64,000 bases of DNA from assembly GCA_963798855.1 (NCBI GenBank), contig CAWCUU010000002.1, positions 1,054,001-1,118,000 on the forward strand, read 5' to 3'. The stretch is from CAWCUU01 sp963798855 (GTDB taxonomy: Bacteria; Gemmatimonadota; Gemmatimonadetes; Longimicrobiales; RSA9). The notes below the pieces were generated by a model. That model was not told the origin of the DNA and did not search any database. It was given only the letters and a program-made list of their open reading frames with translations. The translations under genes and the position numbers were made by a program. Below are positions 48,667 to 57,696 of the stretch, piece after piece (the first letter of the stretch is position 1; each line of letters opens with the position of its first letter).

Positions 48667-50226
48667 CTACTCGGGATCGGAAGCCGAATCCTCCCGGGGT
48701 TCGGCGTCCCGGCTCGGAGCGGGACCGGCCGACGGCGGCGCTTCGTCCCGCGCCAGCTCATCCGCCTCGGCAGTCGCGCGTGCGGCATCCGGGGCCCTCT
48801 GCGCGGACGCGGCCGCCGCGGACTTTGCGGCGGAGGAGCGAGCGGCGGGATGCTCACCCGGCGGTCGCACGGGCAGGCGCAGCGTGAATGTGGAGCCGAC
48901 GTCGGGCTCGCTCTGCACGAGGATCTCGCCGTGCAGCAGCCTGGCGAGGCGCAGCGACAGAGCGAGGCCGAGGCCGGTGCCGCCGTACAGCCGCGTGGAG
49001 GAGCCGTCGACCTGCCGGAACTCGTCGAAGATCGCGTCGAGGTCGCCCGGCTCGATGCCGATGCCGCTGTCCTGCACGACCCATTCGATGACACGCGGTG
49101 CGGAGCCGTTCGAGCCGATCACCGCGGCGGCGGGAGCGCCGGGCCCAGCGGCGCGCATGCCGAAGCCCTGCTGCTGGCGGACGGTCACGCGGATCTCGCC
49201 CGAGCGCGTGAACTTCAGGGCGTTCGAGACCAGATTGGACAGAATCCGGCCGACTTTGCGAGGGTCTGTCGTGAGCGGAATCCGCCCGTCGGGTGTCTGG
49301 AGCGACACCGTCACCCCCTCCGGTGGCTCGTCGCCATCGGCGATCGCGCGCTCCGCGAGCTCGACCGCTTCCGTGGTCTCGTTGAGCACGGCCGTTCGTC
49401 CGAGCTTCAGCTGCGAGAGCTCCAGTAGATCGGTGATGAGCCGCTGCAACGCCGTTCCGGAGCGTTCGATCTTCGCGACGAGGCCCGCCTGCTCGTCGGC
49501 GAGCGGTCCACCGTGCCCCGCCCGCAGCAGGTCGGCGTATCCGAGTATCGCCGTCAGGGGCGTGCGCAGCTCGTGGCTCATGTTGGCGAGGAACTCGTCC
49601 TTGACCCGGCGCGCCTCTTCGGCATCGCGGAGGTCCTCTTCCATTTGCCGCACCCGCTGCTCCAGCTCCGTGTTCGCCCGCTCGAGCCGATCAATGTGAT
49701 GGGCGCGCTGCGCCGTCGCGGAGAGCTGCTCCGCGATCAGGCGGAGCAGGCTGAGCTCGCCGTCCGAGAAGGCATGTGGCTTCTCGAAGTAGAAGCTGAG
49801 CGCTCCCTCGGTGCGCTCGGCGGAGACGAGAGGGAGGGAGATCAGTGACGCGAATCCGAGCTCGTGGGCGGGCTCCCACCACTCGCGAAGAGAGGGGTCC
49901 GCGAACAGGTCCTCGACCCAGACGGCGCTCCGCTCGGCGACGGCGCTGCCGGTCGGGCCGCGGCCGACGCGGATGCGAAGCTGCCCGAGATAGCGGGCGG
50001 AGGACTGCGGCCAGTTGTGGGCGCAGATGAGGCGTAACAGCTCCGGGTCGTCGTCCTCGCGCAGGAAGACCGACGCGAAGCTCGCACCGACGAGCGGCAG
50101 GACGCGGGCGAGTGCGAGGCGGTACACCTCGAGAGGCCGAGGCGCGGTCAAAAATGCCTGCGCGATCTCTCGCGCGACCTCGAGCTCGCGCTGCTGGGGC
50201 GGCTCCGGTGTGGCGGACGACTCCAT
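48667..50226 (-). CDS. Sensor histidine kinase with GAF domain
   Basis: A 519-residue cytoplasmic kinase. Residues 20-175 are a GAF domain (ASVFLREDDDPELLRLICAHNW, GPTGSAVAERSAVWVED, LISLPLVSAERTEGALSFYF). A coiled coil (HIDRLERANTELEQRVRQMEEDL) leads to HisKA SHELRTPLTAILGY near 220. The HATPase domain has SNLVSNALKFT near 333, DSGIGIEPGD near 390 and YGGTGLGLALS near 413. The C-terminal 70 residues are Ala/Glu/Pro-rich and disordered. No response regulator lies next to it. It is divergent from HU across 285 bases in which I see nothing certain. Confidence 0.9.
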   Translation of the reverse strand: MESSATPEPPQQRELEVAREIAQAFLTAPRPLEVYRLALARVLPLVGASFASVFLREDDDPELLRLICAHNWPQSSARYLGQLRIRVGRGPTGSAVAERSAVWVEDLFADPSLREWWEPAHELGFASLISLPLVSAERTEGALSFYFEKPHAFSDGELSLLRLIAEQLSATAQRAHHIDRLERANTELEQRVRQMEEDLRDAEEARRVKDEFLANMSHELRTPLTAILGYADLLRAGHGGPLADEQAGLVAKIERSGTALQRLITDLLELSQLKLGRTAVLNETTEAVELAERAIADGDEPPEGVTVSLQTPDGRIPLTTDPRKVGRILSNLVSNALKFTRSGEIRVTVRQQQGFGMRAAGPGAPAAAVIGSNGSAPRVIEWVVQDSGIGIEPGDLDAIFDEFRQVDGSSTRLYGGTGLGLALSLRLARLLHGEILVQSEPDVGSTFTLRLPVRPPGEHPAARSSAAKSAAAASAQRAPDAARATAEADELARDEAPPSAGPAPSRDAEPREDSASDPE

Positions 50227-50511
50227 CGATCGGCTCCAGCGGAGATCAGGTCGAGAATTTGGCGCTGTGAGGCCGCAAACGCCGGATCGTCGGAGGACGA
50301 GTCTCTTGACGCGTCCTGGGCGCCAGTCTAGTCTTTTGAAGCGTTGTCCGGCCCTGGCGCGATGGCCGGTGATCGTTGCGGCCCGCGATGCGCGTCAAGT
50401 TGCCCGCGCCGCCAGCGGGCGCGCAAGGGACGCCGCGGGTCGAGCCTCCTCTGGACTCCGCACGGCCGATACCGTCGCCTTTCACACGTTCACCTCGGCG
50501 AGGAGTATGCG

Positions 50512-50796
50512 ATGAACAAGTCGGAGCTGGTCCAGACGCTGGCGAACCGGGCGAATCTGAAGAAGGCCGACGCGCAAAGAGCGGTCGACGCGCTCTTCGG
50601 CGCGAACAAGGGGATCATCTCGTCGACGCTGAAGAAGGGTGATCGTGTCCAGATCACCGGCTTCGGCACGTTCGAGACCCGACGTCGCAAGGCGCGTACG
50701 GGCCGCAACCCGCGGACCGGCAAGGAGATCAAGATCGGTCCGTCCACGAGCCCCTCGTTCCGCGCCGGCAAGGGCCTCAAGGACGCCGTCCGGTAG
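50512..50796 (+). CDS. hup: HU-family DNA-binding protein
   Basis: A 94-residue histone-like protein. It starts MNKSELVQTLANRANLKKADAQRAVDAL and has the DNA-intercalating arm region GFGTFETRRRKARTGRNPRTGKEIKIG near 48-74, ending FRAGKGLKDAVR. GAGGAG seven bases upstream fixes ATG 50512. It binds and bends DNA in the nucleoid. It is followed 25 bases after the stop by a strong terminator, so it is a single-gene unit. Confidence 0.95.
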   Translation: MNKSELVQTLANRANLKKADAQRAVDALFGANKGIISSTLKKGDRVQITGFGTFETRRRKARTGRNPRTGKEIKIGPSTSPSFRAGKGLKDAVR

Positions 50797-50820
50797 CCGG
50801 ACCTCCGACGGTACGAAGCC

Positions 50821-50860
50821 GAGCGAGCCGCGTCGATCCGACGCGGCTCGCTTCGTTTTT
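50821..50860 (+). terminator. Strong intrinsic terminator of the HU gene
   Basis: GCGAGCCGCGTC (50823-50834) pairs perfectly with GACGCGGCTCGC (50840-50851) over a 5-base loop, followed by TTCGTTTTT. It lies 25 bases after the HU stop and could also act on the convergent gene from the other side, which ends at 50881. Confidence 0.92.
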
Positions 50861-50880
50861 GAAGTCGCGCGAGGGAGGTG

Positions 50881-52443
50881 TTACTCCGACTGGCGTCGGG
50901 GCCTCGCGCCGGGACGGGGGCGGCGGGCGCCGCGCGCCTGCTGCGCCCCGGCAGAAGTCGACCGTCGGTCGTAGTCGGCTCGGACGCTGCGTCCGCGGAT
51001 CGTCGTACCGTTCAACGTCTGGATCACCTTCTCCGCGATCGCGCTCTCCACCTCGACGATCGAGAACGTCTCCCGGATGTCGATCCGCCCGATCTGTTCG
51101 CCCCGGACCTGGGCCTCGCCAGTGATGCTGCCCACCAGGTCCCCGGGTCCGATCCGATCCTTCTGGCCAATGCTGATGAAGAGCCGGGTAAGCGCCGGGG
51201 GGGCCGCGGCTCGCTGTGGTGACGGTGCCGGTCCGGCCGTCTCGGCGGCTTCTCGGGTCTCGGCGGCGGTGGTGCGGCGGCGGGTTAGGGCCGCGAGGGC
51301 GGCCGCGACCTCTGCCGCCGACGCCTCCTCGAACAGCGGCGCGAGCACGAGGAGCTGGGCGTCGACATCCTCCTCGCGCAGCGCACGGCGGACCCTGTCC
51401 CGGAACGCGGTGAGCTCGTCGGCGGGGGTCGTCGCGACTGCCGACGGGACGAGGCGGACGCCCGCACGTGCCGCGATCTGTCGCAAGTGCGGCAGCTCGC
51501 GTGCGCAGACCAGCACATGCCCGCCGGCCTCCGCGTGTCGCTCCCGCATCGTGACCTCGTCGAACGGCGGCTGAGCGCTGATGATGCATGGGGTATCGGA
51601 GGCCGTTCCCTCCACGACGATGCGGGGGCCATCCGCTCGGGCTGAGTAGCTCCGCAACGAAAGCTCGTCGGCCAGCCGCTCGGCCGCCCGGCGACCGCGG
51701 GTGTGGAGCACCGCTCCTCCGGGGCAGCTCTCGAGCAGGCGCGCGACAGCCGCCGACCGGTCTCCGTCCGTGACGACCAGGAAGCCGAGCGGCTGCGTTG
51801 CCGGAGTCGGGCGTTGGACCGCGCGCTCGTCGGCCGGCTGCGGAGGGACGCGCACGGCCCGGCGCACGTGCCGCTCGATCACGTCGTCGAGCACGCGTCC
51901 CGCTTCGCCCGTCACCACGCGCTGTGCATCGCGGGGCACGGCCGAGAGCAGCGCCTCCAGGGACTCCTCCGCGCCGAGCTCCATCATCCGGTCCACGCCG
52001 TCGAGCACGACCGCCTCCAGCTCGTCCAGCTTGAGCATCGATGCGCTCAGGCCGGATGCCGCACCGGCCGGGGTCGAGACGACCAGATCGGCCTCGCCGG
52101 TCCAGCGCCAGCCCGCGAGGGGAACGGCGACCCGGCCATCCACGGCGGCGGCGAGACGCGCGAGGGACAGCGCGACCGCCGAGGCGGCATCAGCCGTCGG
52201 CTGAAGGATCAGCGCGAACGGTCGCTCGCTCGGGCGCTCCCCGCGCGCGAGCCTGTCCAGCAGGCCGAGGCCGTAGGCCGAGACCACGCCCGCCCCGGCC
52301 GACGCGAGAATCGCCACGTTGCCGCCCCGCCGGATCATCGGGATCGCCTCCCGCTGGATCGGCGTGGGTGCGTCGTAGCCGAGCTCTCCCGCGATCCGCG
52401 CGAGCTGCGTCTGGAGCCCCAGTGCCTCGAAGGTGTCGTCCAT
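50881..52443 (-). CDS. Degenerate DEAD-box 'pseudo-helicase' with DbpA-type RNA-binding domain
   Basis: About 520 residues with two RecA-like domains in DEAD-box order. The Q motif is kept (YDAPTPIQREAIPMI near 22), but the Walker A site reads ASAGAGVVSA instead of A-x-T-G-S-G-K-T, the DEAD box reads LDGVDRMM, SAT is replaced by VTGEAG, and the motif VI region reads RHAEAGGHVL. ATP hydrolysis is therefore unlikely. Residues 420-495 form an intact DbpA C-terminal domain (LFISIGQKDRIGPGDLVGSITGEA, GRIDIRETFSIVEV, IRGRSVRADYDRR), with an Arg-rich end. AGGAG four to five bases upstream supports ATG 52443. The likely role is ribosome or structured-RNA binding without unwinding. Confidence 0.85.
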   Translation of the reverse strand: MDDTFEALGLQTQLARIAGELGYDAPTPIQREAIPMIRRGGNVAILASAGAGVVSAYGLGLLDRLARGERPSERPFALILQPTADAASAVALSLARLAAAVDGRVAVPLAGWRWTGEADLVVSTPAGAASGLSASMLKLDELEAVVLDGVDRMMELGAEESLEALLSAVPRDAQRVVTGEAGRVLDDVIERHVRRAVRVPPQPADERAVQRPTPATQPLGFLVVTDGDRSAAVARLLESCPGGAVLHTRGRRAAERLADELSLRSYSARADGPRIVVEGTASDTPCIISAQPPFDEVTMRERHAEAGGHVLVCARELPHLRQIAARAGVRLVPSAVATTPADELTAFRDRVRRALREEDVDAQLLVLAPLFEEASAAEVAAALAALTRRRTTAAETREAAETAGPAPSPQRAAAPPALTRLFISIGQKDRIGPGDLVGSITGEAQVRGEQIGRIDIRETFSIVEVESAIAEKVIQTLNGTTIRGRSVRADYDRRSTSAGAQQARGARRPRPGARPRRQSE

Positions 52444-52521
52444 CCCGCTCCTGTGCTGTGATTCGACCGCTGGACCCGCCCGGCGCACGCGGCGGTGCGA
52501 ATCGGGCCGTCGCGCCGGCGG

Positions 52522-52806
52522 TCAGAGTCGCGGTACGTCGCCCGGCTGGTACGGAAGCTGGTTCAGGTAATTCTGCACTTCCACGTCGATCCGGGAGGTC
52601 CGCACCTGGTCCGTTCGCGCGCTGACCACCGTGTCCAGGCCGTGCCGATGCGCCGAGATCACGGCCACGCCGTCACCGCCGCGCAGCGTCATCGAATGTC
52701 CGCTCTCTTGCGCCTTCTCGAGGGGGATCCGGGCGGTGAGGAATTGCTCCGCCATCCGAAGCGCTTCCGACACCGGCGCGACCGTCGTGCGTTCGTAGGT
52801 ACCCAT
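52522..52806 (-). CDS. Small hypothetical protein (94 residues)
   Basis: ATG 52806 opens 94 codons. The N-terminal half is helical (VSEALRMAEQFLTARIPLEKAQESG), the middle strand-like (SMTLRGGDGVAVISAHRHGLDTVVSARTDQVRTSRIDVEVQNYL), ending in a Pro-rich tail. No signal or membrane segment. No family recognised. It follows the DsbA-like gene by 16 bases on the same strand and precedes the pseudo-helicase gene, so the three may be co-transcribed. Confidence 0.65.
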   Translation of the reverse strand: MGTYERTTVAPVSEALRMAEQFLTARIPLEKAQESGHSMTLRGGDGVAVISAHRHGLDTVVSARTDQVRTSRIDVEVQNYLNQLPYQPGDVPRL

Positions 52807-52822
52807 GGTCAGGCTCTCGACC

Positions 52823-53440
52823 TCAGCGTGTCGGCTCCCCGTGCGCCAGCGCCACCAGCACGCCGTACGGCTGGAGCCCCTGGATCAGCTCTCCGGACGA
52901 GGCGAACGCCGGCACGCCGGTCACTCCCAGACGGACGGCCAGGTCCTCGTCTTCCGTTACCGCGTCCGCGAACCGGTCGATGTCGAGCGCGACCTTCAGT
53001 TCAAGCGGATCGAGGCCGACACGTCGGCCGATCTCCACGAGGACGTCCACACGACCGATGTCCCGGTCTTCGATGAAGTACGCGTCGTAGAGCGCACGTC
53101 GGAGCTCGCCGTGGCGCTCGCTCTGGCGGGCGAACATGGCCGCCTCGTGCGCCTTTCGTGTACGCGGGACTCTGGTCGGGTATCGCATCTCGACGCCCAG
53201 TGCCCGCGCGATCGGCATTACCGCATCCTGCCAGACGGCGACCAGGTCCCGCGAGTCCGGTTGCGGCAGTGGAGTTCCCTCCGGTCGTAGCTGGAACGCA
53301 CGCCGCCGGGTGCGGACCCCCCCGTCCTCCAGCCGCGCCAGCAGCGGCTGCGCAAGCCGTGAGAACGGGCAGACGTAGTCGGCGAACACCGTGAGCACGG
53401 CCGGGCCCTGGCTTTCCGATCCGGCCGGCTCGGTGTTCAT
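52823..53440 (-). CDS. DsbA-family (FrnE-like) thioredoxin-fold oxidoreductase
   Basis: A 205-residue thioredoxin-fold protein of the DsbA/2-hydroxychromene isomerase class. The active-site position reads DYVCPFSRLAQ, with one cysteine (C-P-F-S) rather than C-x-x-C. A helical insertion follows (AHEAAMFARQSERHGELRRALYDAYF), and the cis-proline loop is GVTGVPAF near 175. There is no signal peptide, so it acts in the cytoplasm. With a single cysteine it is more likely a glutathione-type isomerase/transferase or a FrnE-like protein than a disulfide catalyst. Confidence 0.8.
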   Translation of the reverse strand: MNTEPAGSESQGPAVLTVFADYVCPFSRLAQPLLARLEDGGVRTRRRAFQLRPEGTPLPQPDSRDLVAVWQDAVMPIARALGVEMRYPTRVPRTRKAHEAAMFARQSERHGELRRALYDAYFIEDRDIGRVDVLVEIGRRVGLDPLELKVALDIDRFADAVTEDEDLAVRLGVTGVPAFASSGELIQGLQPYGVLVALAHGEPTR

Positions 53441-53714
53441 CCTCGCTTCTCCCGGATACCGGACGGGCCGCGGTCCGGCTCCGGCTCGTACCCACAGTCG
53501 GCTGACGAACGGCCGCGGCGTAATCTATCCCGGACCCGGGGGCGTGCAAGCAATGCGCCGTTGTCTGGGGACCCGCGCCGCCGCATCTTCCGATGCGTCG
53601 CCGTGACGCTCGGAGGGCGCGCTGGCGGCCCCCGAGCGCCGGCGAGTGGCTACCGCGATGGTCCGCGGTGCAGGGCCGCCGGCGGGAACGACCGAAGCAA
53701 GGAGGGCAGGAAAA

Positions 53715-54920
53715 GTGCGGACGAGCGTGAACGTTTCGGAAATCAAGCCGTCCGCCACTCTCGCCGTGGCATCGCTCGCCCGCGAGTTGGCGGCACAGGG
53801 GCGCGACATCATCGATCTGAGCGCGGGCGAGCCGGACTTCCCCACGCCGGATCGCATTGCGCGCGCTGGAATGGACGCGATCACCGCCGGTCACACTCGC
53901 TACACGCCTGTCGCTGGAATCGCGGAGCTGCGCCGCGCGATCGCACGGGACATGGAGCGCGGGCGCCAAGGGTCGGTCGATCCTGCGGGCATCGTCGTGA
54001 GCACGGGGGCGAAGCAGGCGCTCTTCAATGCGTGCTTCACTCTTTTCGGCCCCGGTGATCGCGTGCTCGTGCCCGTGCCGTACTGGACGAGCTACCCCGA
54101 GATCCTGCACCTGGCGCGAGCGGAGCCGGTATTCGTGCAGGGCGACTCGGCGCGCGGATACCGCGTGCGGCCGCAGGACCTCAATGCGGCGTACGAGGAC
54201 GGCGTTCGCGGACTGCTGCTCAACTCGCCCGGCAATCCGAGCGGCGCGGTCTACCCGCTGGAGGAGCTTCGGGGGCTGGTCGCCTGGGCGCAGGAGCGGA
54301 ACGTCGCGATCGTGAGCGACGAGATCTACAACCGGATCTGCTTCGTGGCGGAGCGCGCGGCGGGGCTGCTCGACGTCGGGGAGCTGGTGCCCGGCCATGT
54401 GGTGATCGGCGGTGCGTCGAAGAACTACGCGATGACCGGCTGGCGAATCGGCTACTCGTACGCGAACCGGGATCTGACGGGTGCGATCTCCGCCGTGCAG
54501 AGCCACATTACGTCGGGAACGAGCACCCCATCACAGCACGCCGCGCTCGCGGCGTTCGATGCGGCGAGCGACGATACCGTGCGCGGGATGCGCGAGGCGT
54601 TCCGGCGCCGCCGCGACCTGGTCGTACGACTCCTCGGCCGAGAGCTGCCGGAGGTCGACTACGTTCAGCCGGACGGCGCGTTCTATGTCTTCTTCCGCAT
54701 CGACGGCTGGTTCGACGAGACGCGTCCCGACTCCGTGGCCTTTTGCCGCTGGCTGATCGAGAAGGCCGGCGTCGCGCTCGTGCCCGGCTCCGCGTTCGGC
54801 GATGACCGCTACGTCCGTCTCTCCTACGCGGCGTCGGACGCGGCGATCACCGCCGGGATCGAGCGACTCGCCGAGGCGCTCGCCTCATCCTCGGCCACGG
54901 GCGCCGGCGCGGCCTCGTGA
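53715..54920 (+). CDS. Aspartate-type class I aminotransferase
   Basis: About 401 residues, fold-type I PLP enzyme of the AspC/AAT Ib group. It has DLSAGEPDFPTPD near 37, YTPVAGIAELRRAI near 66, VSTGAKQALFNACFTLFGPGD near 95, LLLNSPGNPSGAVYP near 170, IVSDEIYNRI near 200, and the Schiff-base Lys in GGASKNYAMTGWRIGY near 235. Homology and AGGAGG nine bases upstream support the GTG at 53715, although the frame opens at 53646. It should transfer amino groups between aspartate (or aromatic amino acids) and 2-oxoglutarate. It is divergent from the DsbA-like gene. Confidence 0.92.
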   Translation: MRTSVNVSEIKPSATLAVASLARELAAQGRDIIDLSAGEPDFPTPDRIARAGMDAITAGHTRYTPVAGIAELRRAIARDMERGRQGSVDPAGIVVSTGAKQALFNACFTLFGPGDRVLVPVPYWTSYPEILHLARAEPVFVQGDSARGYRVRPQDLNAAYEDGVRGLLLNSPGNPSGAVYPLEELRGLVAWAQERNVAIVSDEIYNRICFVAERAAGLLDVGELVPGHVVIGGASKNYAMTGWRIGYSYANRDLTGAISAVQSHITSGTSTPSQHAALAAFDAASDDTVRGMREAFRRRRDLVVRLLGRELPEVDYVQPDGAFYVFFRIDGWFDETRPDSVAFCRWLIEKAGVALVPGSAFGDDRYVRLSYAASDAAITAGIERLAEALASSSATGAGAAS

Positions 54921-54947
54921 CGCGGCCTCTTCATCATCGGCGCCGGC

Positions 54948-54981
54948 GGCCTGATCAGCCTGCATGGCCTGATCAGCCTGC
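54948..54981. repeat. Short tandem direct repeat
   Basis: GGCCTGATCAGCCTGC occurs twice at 54948-54963 and 54966-54981, an 18-bp period, in the 65-base space between the stops of two convergent genes. Each copy holds the palindrome CTGATCAG. No function is evident. Confidence 0.6.
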
Positions 54982-54985
54982 CGCA

Positions 54986-56185
54986 TCAGTGGATATAGAC
55001 GCGCGTGCCCACCTTCACGAGAGAGTAGATCTCGTGCAGCTGCTCGTTGGTCACGCGGATGCAGCCGTGGCTGACCGCCTGCCCGATCGAGTCCTCGTCG
55101 TAGGGGTTCGTCCCGTGGATGAACACGCCGTTGCCGAGGCCCAGCTTGTAGGGGCCGAGGGCGTCGGGGATCCGACGCTGCGGTGAAGTGAGTGGCGGCA
55201 CGAAGATCCTGCCATCCAGGATGATCTCCATCCCGGGCGTCCATTCCCACCACTGGCCACGCAGGTTCACCCGCCCGACGGTGTCGCCGCGCATCTCCAT
55301 GTAGCTGCCGTCCGAGAGCTCGAATCGGTCGCCGGGGCGCAGGAAGATCGGCTCCAGCCCCTGATCGATTGCCTTTTCGTAGTAGTGCCAGTCCGGCGGG
55401 ATCCACGTCGGGTCTTCGATCTTCGACAGGATGCGCAGGTGGCCCTTCGGAGTCTCGAAGCGATAGATCTTGTCCTCGTACTCGAAGGTCGTGCCCTTGC
55501 CTATCGCGATATCCGCGACGAGGACGGTGTCGCGTCCGCGCAACAGCCACAGCCGCCGCTTCTCCAGCGAGATCTCGATGCGCGTCGAAGCCGATGAGCC
55601 GGCGGACCCGGCCTGAGTGGAGCCTGCCTTTTCGACCTCGCCGGACGCGGGATGCGCCCGCGCGTCGGCGGCCGGCGTCGTGTCGGCCGCGCTGGAGGTC
55701 GAGGTCACGGCCATGGAATCGGCGGCCGCCGCGAGCGTCGAATCCGTGACGGCCGTGGAGTCGAATGCCGCGGCGGAGTCGGCGTTTGCGCTCGAGTCGG
55801 CCCGCGTCGAGGGCCGCGTCGTGGGTGTATCGGCCGCGGCGGCGAGGTGCGGTCCGCCGCCACCGGCCGGACCCGGTCCCAGCGCGATCTCCAGTTCCTC
55901 GGGCACGGGCTCGGCGGTGGCCTCCGCGGTCGGCAGCCGTTCCGAGCGCGCGCGTTCGGCCACGCGCACGGCGGAGCGCCGCAGCTCTCCCGCGCGGGCA
56001 GCGACGCGGGTCGCCGTTTCGGCGAGATCGTCTCGCAGGGAAGCGGCGGTAGCACGGATGTGCGCGCCGTCCAGGCTCCATCGGTCCGGCCGCTGAATGG
56101 CCAGGCCCACCGCCGCAACGGCGGCGATGGCCAGGAGCAGCAGCATCGCCCCGAGGACGCGTGATCGCTTTCGTCTTTCCCGCAT
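54986..56185 (-). CDS. Membrane-anchored L,D-transpeptidase (YkuD)
   Basis: A 399-residue protein. One N-terminal membrane helix (VLGAMLLLLAIAAVAAVGLAI) is followed by a helical stalk and a long Ala/Asp/Ser/Thr-rich disordered linker (about residues 100-195). The YkuD catalytic domain covers 200-399: RIEISLEKRRLWLLRG, KGTTFEYEDKIYRFETPKG, then FIHGTNPYDEDSIGQAVSHGCIRV near 357 with the catalytic His and Cys (S-H-G-C-I-R-V). It crosslinks or anchors proteins to peptidoglycan by 3-3 bonds, in the periplasm. It lies 82 bases downstream of ispH on the same strand. Confidence 0.9.
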   Translation of the reverse strand: MRERRKRSRVLGAMLLLLAIAAVAAVGLAIQRPDRWSLDGAHIRATAASLRDDLAETATRVAARAGELRRSAVRVAERARSERLPTAEATAEPVPEELEIALGPGPAGGGGPHLAAAADTPTTRPSTRADSSANADSAAAFDSTAVTDSTLAAAADSMAVTSTSSAADTTPAADARAHPASGEVEKAGSTQAGSAGSSASTRIEISLEKRRLWLLRGRDTVLVADIAIGKGTTFEYEDKIYRFETPKGHLRILSKIEDPTWIPPDWHYYEKAIDQGLEPIFLRPGDRFELSDGSYMEMRGDTVGRVNLRGQWWEWTPGMEIILDGRIFVPPLTSPQRRIPDALGPYKLGLGNGVFIHGTNPYDEDSIGQAVSHGCIRVTNEQLHEIYSLVKVGTRVYIH

Positions 56186-56267
56186 CTGCTTGCTGCGACT
56201 TCTCTTCGAGTCCTCGTTCCGGGTCGTCCCGAACCCCTGGATTGCAGACCGCGCGCCAGCGCTCCGG

Positions 56268-57485
56268 CTAGAGAGCGGCCTCGATTCCGCGCGTCGCCAG
56301 AACGCGTCCGAGCGCCTCTCCGATCTTGTTGTTCGGCGTAGAGGCGCCCGCCGTCAGTCCAATGCTGAACGGGTGCGCGGGCAGCCACTCTTCGGTCACG
56401 ACCTCGGGCCGATCGGCGGGCAGCTCCGGCTTGTGGCGGATCGTGTTGCTGGCGATGTCGATGCACTCCGCGTCGGCGATGTGATACGTCGCCGTGTACT
56501 GGCGACAGAGGTGCGCGAGGTGGTTCGTGTTCGAGGAGTTGTATCCGCCGATGACCAGCATGATGTCGGGCGGTTCCTCCATCAGCGCGCGCACCGCATC
56601 CTGCCGCTCCTGCGTGGCGGAGCAGATGGTGTCGAAGGAGCGGAAGTGGTCGTCGAGCGTTTCCCCGCCGTAGCGACGGCCCAGGCTCGCGCGCACCTCG
56701 GCGCCGATCGCGAGGGACTCACCGGCGAGCATCGTCGTCTGGTTCGCGACCCCGATACGCTGCAGGTCCGCGTCCGGATCGAAGCCCGCGCTCGCCTTCT
56801 CGCGGAAGTGCTCGATGAAGGCTTCGCGGGATAGCGCCCGCTCGTTCTGCTCGATGTAGTCGCAGACGAGCCGCGCCTCGTCCATGTCGCGGACGATCAG
56901 ATAGCGACCGCGCTCGTGGTTGCGTGTCTGCGAGGCAGTCGCGCGTGTCTCCTCGTGGTAGTACTTCCCGTGAACCAGCGCGGTGAAGCCGTCGCGGGCA
57001 TACGAATCGACGCGCTTCCACACCACGAGCACCGAGCCGCACGTCGTGTCCACCAGGATGCAGCCGATCTCCTGCAGCCGCCTGAAGTCGGTCAGCGTCA
57101 CGCCGAACGCGGGCAGGATCACCACGTCGTCGGGCGTCAGGCCCGAGAAGTCGAAGTCGCCACCGTCCGCGGGATAGATGAATGTGATCCCCATCTCCCG
57201 CATGCGCCGGTTTACGAACGGGTTGTGGATGATCTCCCCGACCAGGAAGATCCGGCGATCGGGAAACTTGTGCGCCGTCTCGTACGCGTAGTCGACGGCG
57301 CGGTCGACGCCGTAGCAGAATCCGAATTCGCGGGCGAGGTGGACGGTGACGTCGCCGAACTCGGCGGTATAGCCGCGCGCCCGGATCTCCTCGACCAGGT
57401 TGCTGTGGTACTCCGACTCGAGGATCGGCTCGATCTGCTTCTTCAGGCCGAAGCCCCGTCGGAAGTACGTCTGCTCGACTGACAT
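56268..57485 (-). CDS. ispH: 4-hydroxy-3-methylbut-2-enyl diphosphate reductase
   Basis: A 405-residue iron-sulfur enzyme that makes IPP and DMAPP in the last step of the MEP isoprenoid pathway. It is the longer form also seen in cyanobacteria and plastids. The three Fe-S cysteines are visible in GFCYGVDRAV near 56, DTTCGSVLVV near 147 and TICSATQERQDA near 288; IIHNPFVNRRM and GYNSSNTNHL are further family motifs, with GASTPNNKIGEAL near the C-terminus. The ATG at 57485 starts MSVEQTYFRRGF; the frame is open to 57605. Confidence 0.94.
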   Translation of the reverse strand: MSVEQTYFRRGFGLKKQIEPILESEYHSNLVEEIRARGYTAEFGDVTVHLAREFGFCYGVDRAVDYAYETAHKFPDRRIFLVGEIIHNPFVNRRMREMGITFIYPADGGDFDFSGLTPDDVVILPAFGVTLTDFRRLQEIGCILVDTTCGSVLVVWKRVDSYARDGFTALVHGKYYHEETRATASQTRNHERGRYLIVRDMDEARLVCDYIEQNERALSREAFIEHFREKASAGFDPDADLQRIGVANQTTMLAGESLAIGAEVRASLGRRYGGETLDDHFRSFDTICSATQERQDAVRALMEEPPDIMLVIGGYNSSNTNHLAHLCRQYTATYHIADAECIDIASNTIRHKPELPADRPEVVTEEWLPAHPFSIGLTAGASTPNNKIGEALGRVLATRGIEAAL

Positions 57486-57696
57486 TCCGATCGGTGTGTG
57501 CTGTGAGGTGGCGGGTCGCGCCGACCCGTTCGGGGATCCGACGGCTGCTACGCCGTGGGCGCGGGGAGGTTCCCCGATTGTATGCTGTGCGGCACCACGG
57601 ATCAAGCGTTTTCGACAGTGCGGGGACTGGCGTACTCACGTGCGCAAACGATACTTTGGCGTGCTCGACAGGGGCCGGATTCACGGCGGAGGACGT

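Noticed and set aside
53001..54506. 501-codon open frame on the minus strand
   Set aside because: Its sequence is antisense to the aminotransferase and out of frame with the DsbA-like gene; Arg/His-rich with no domain.
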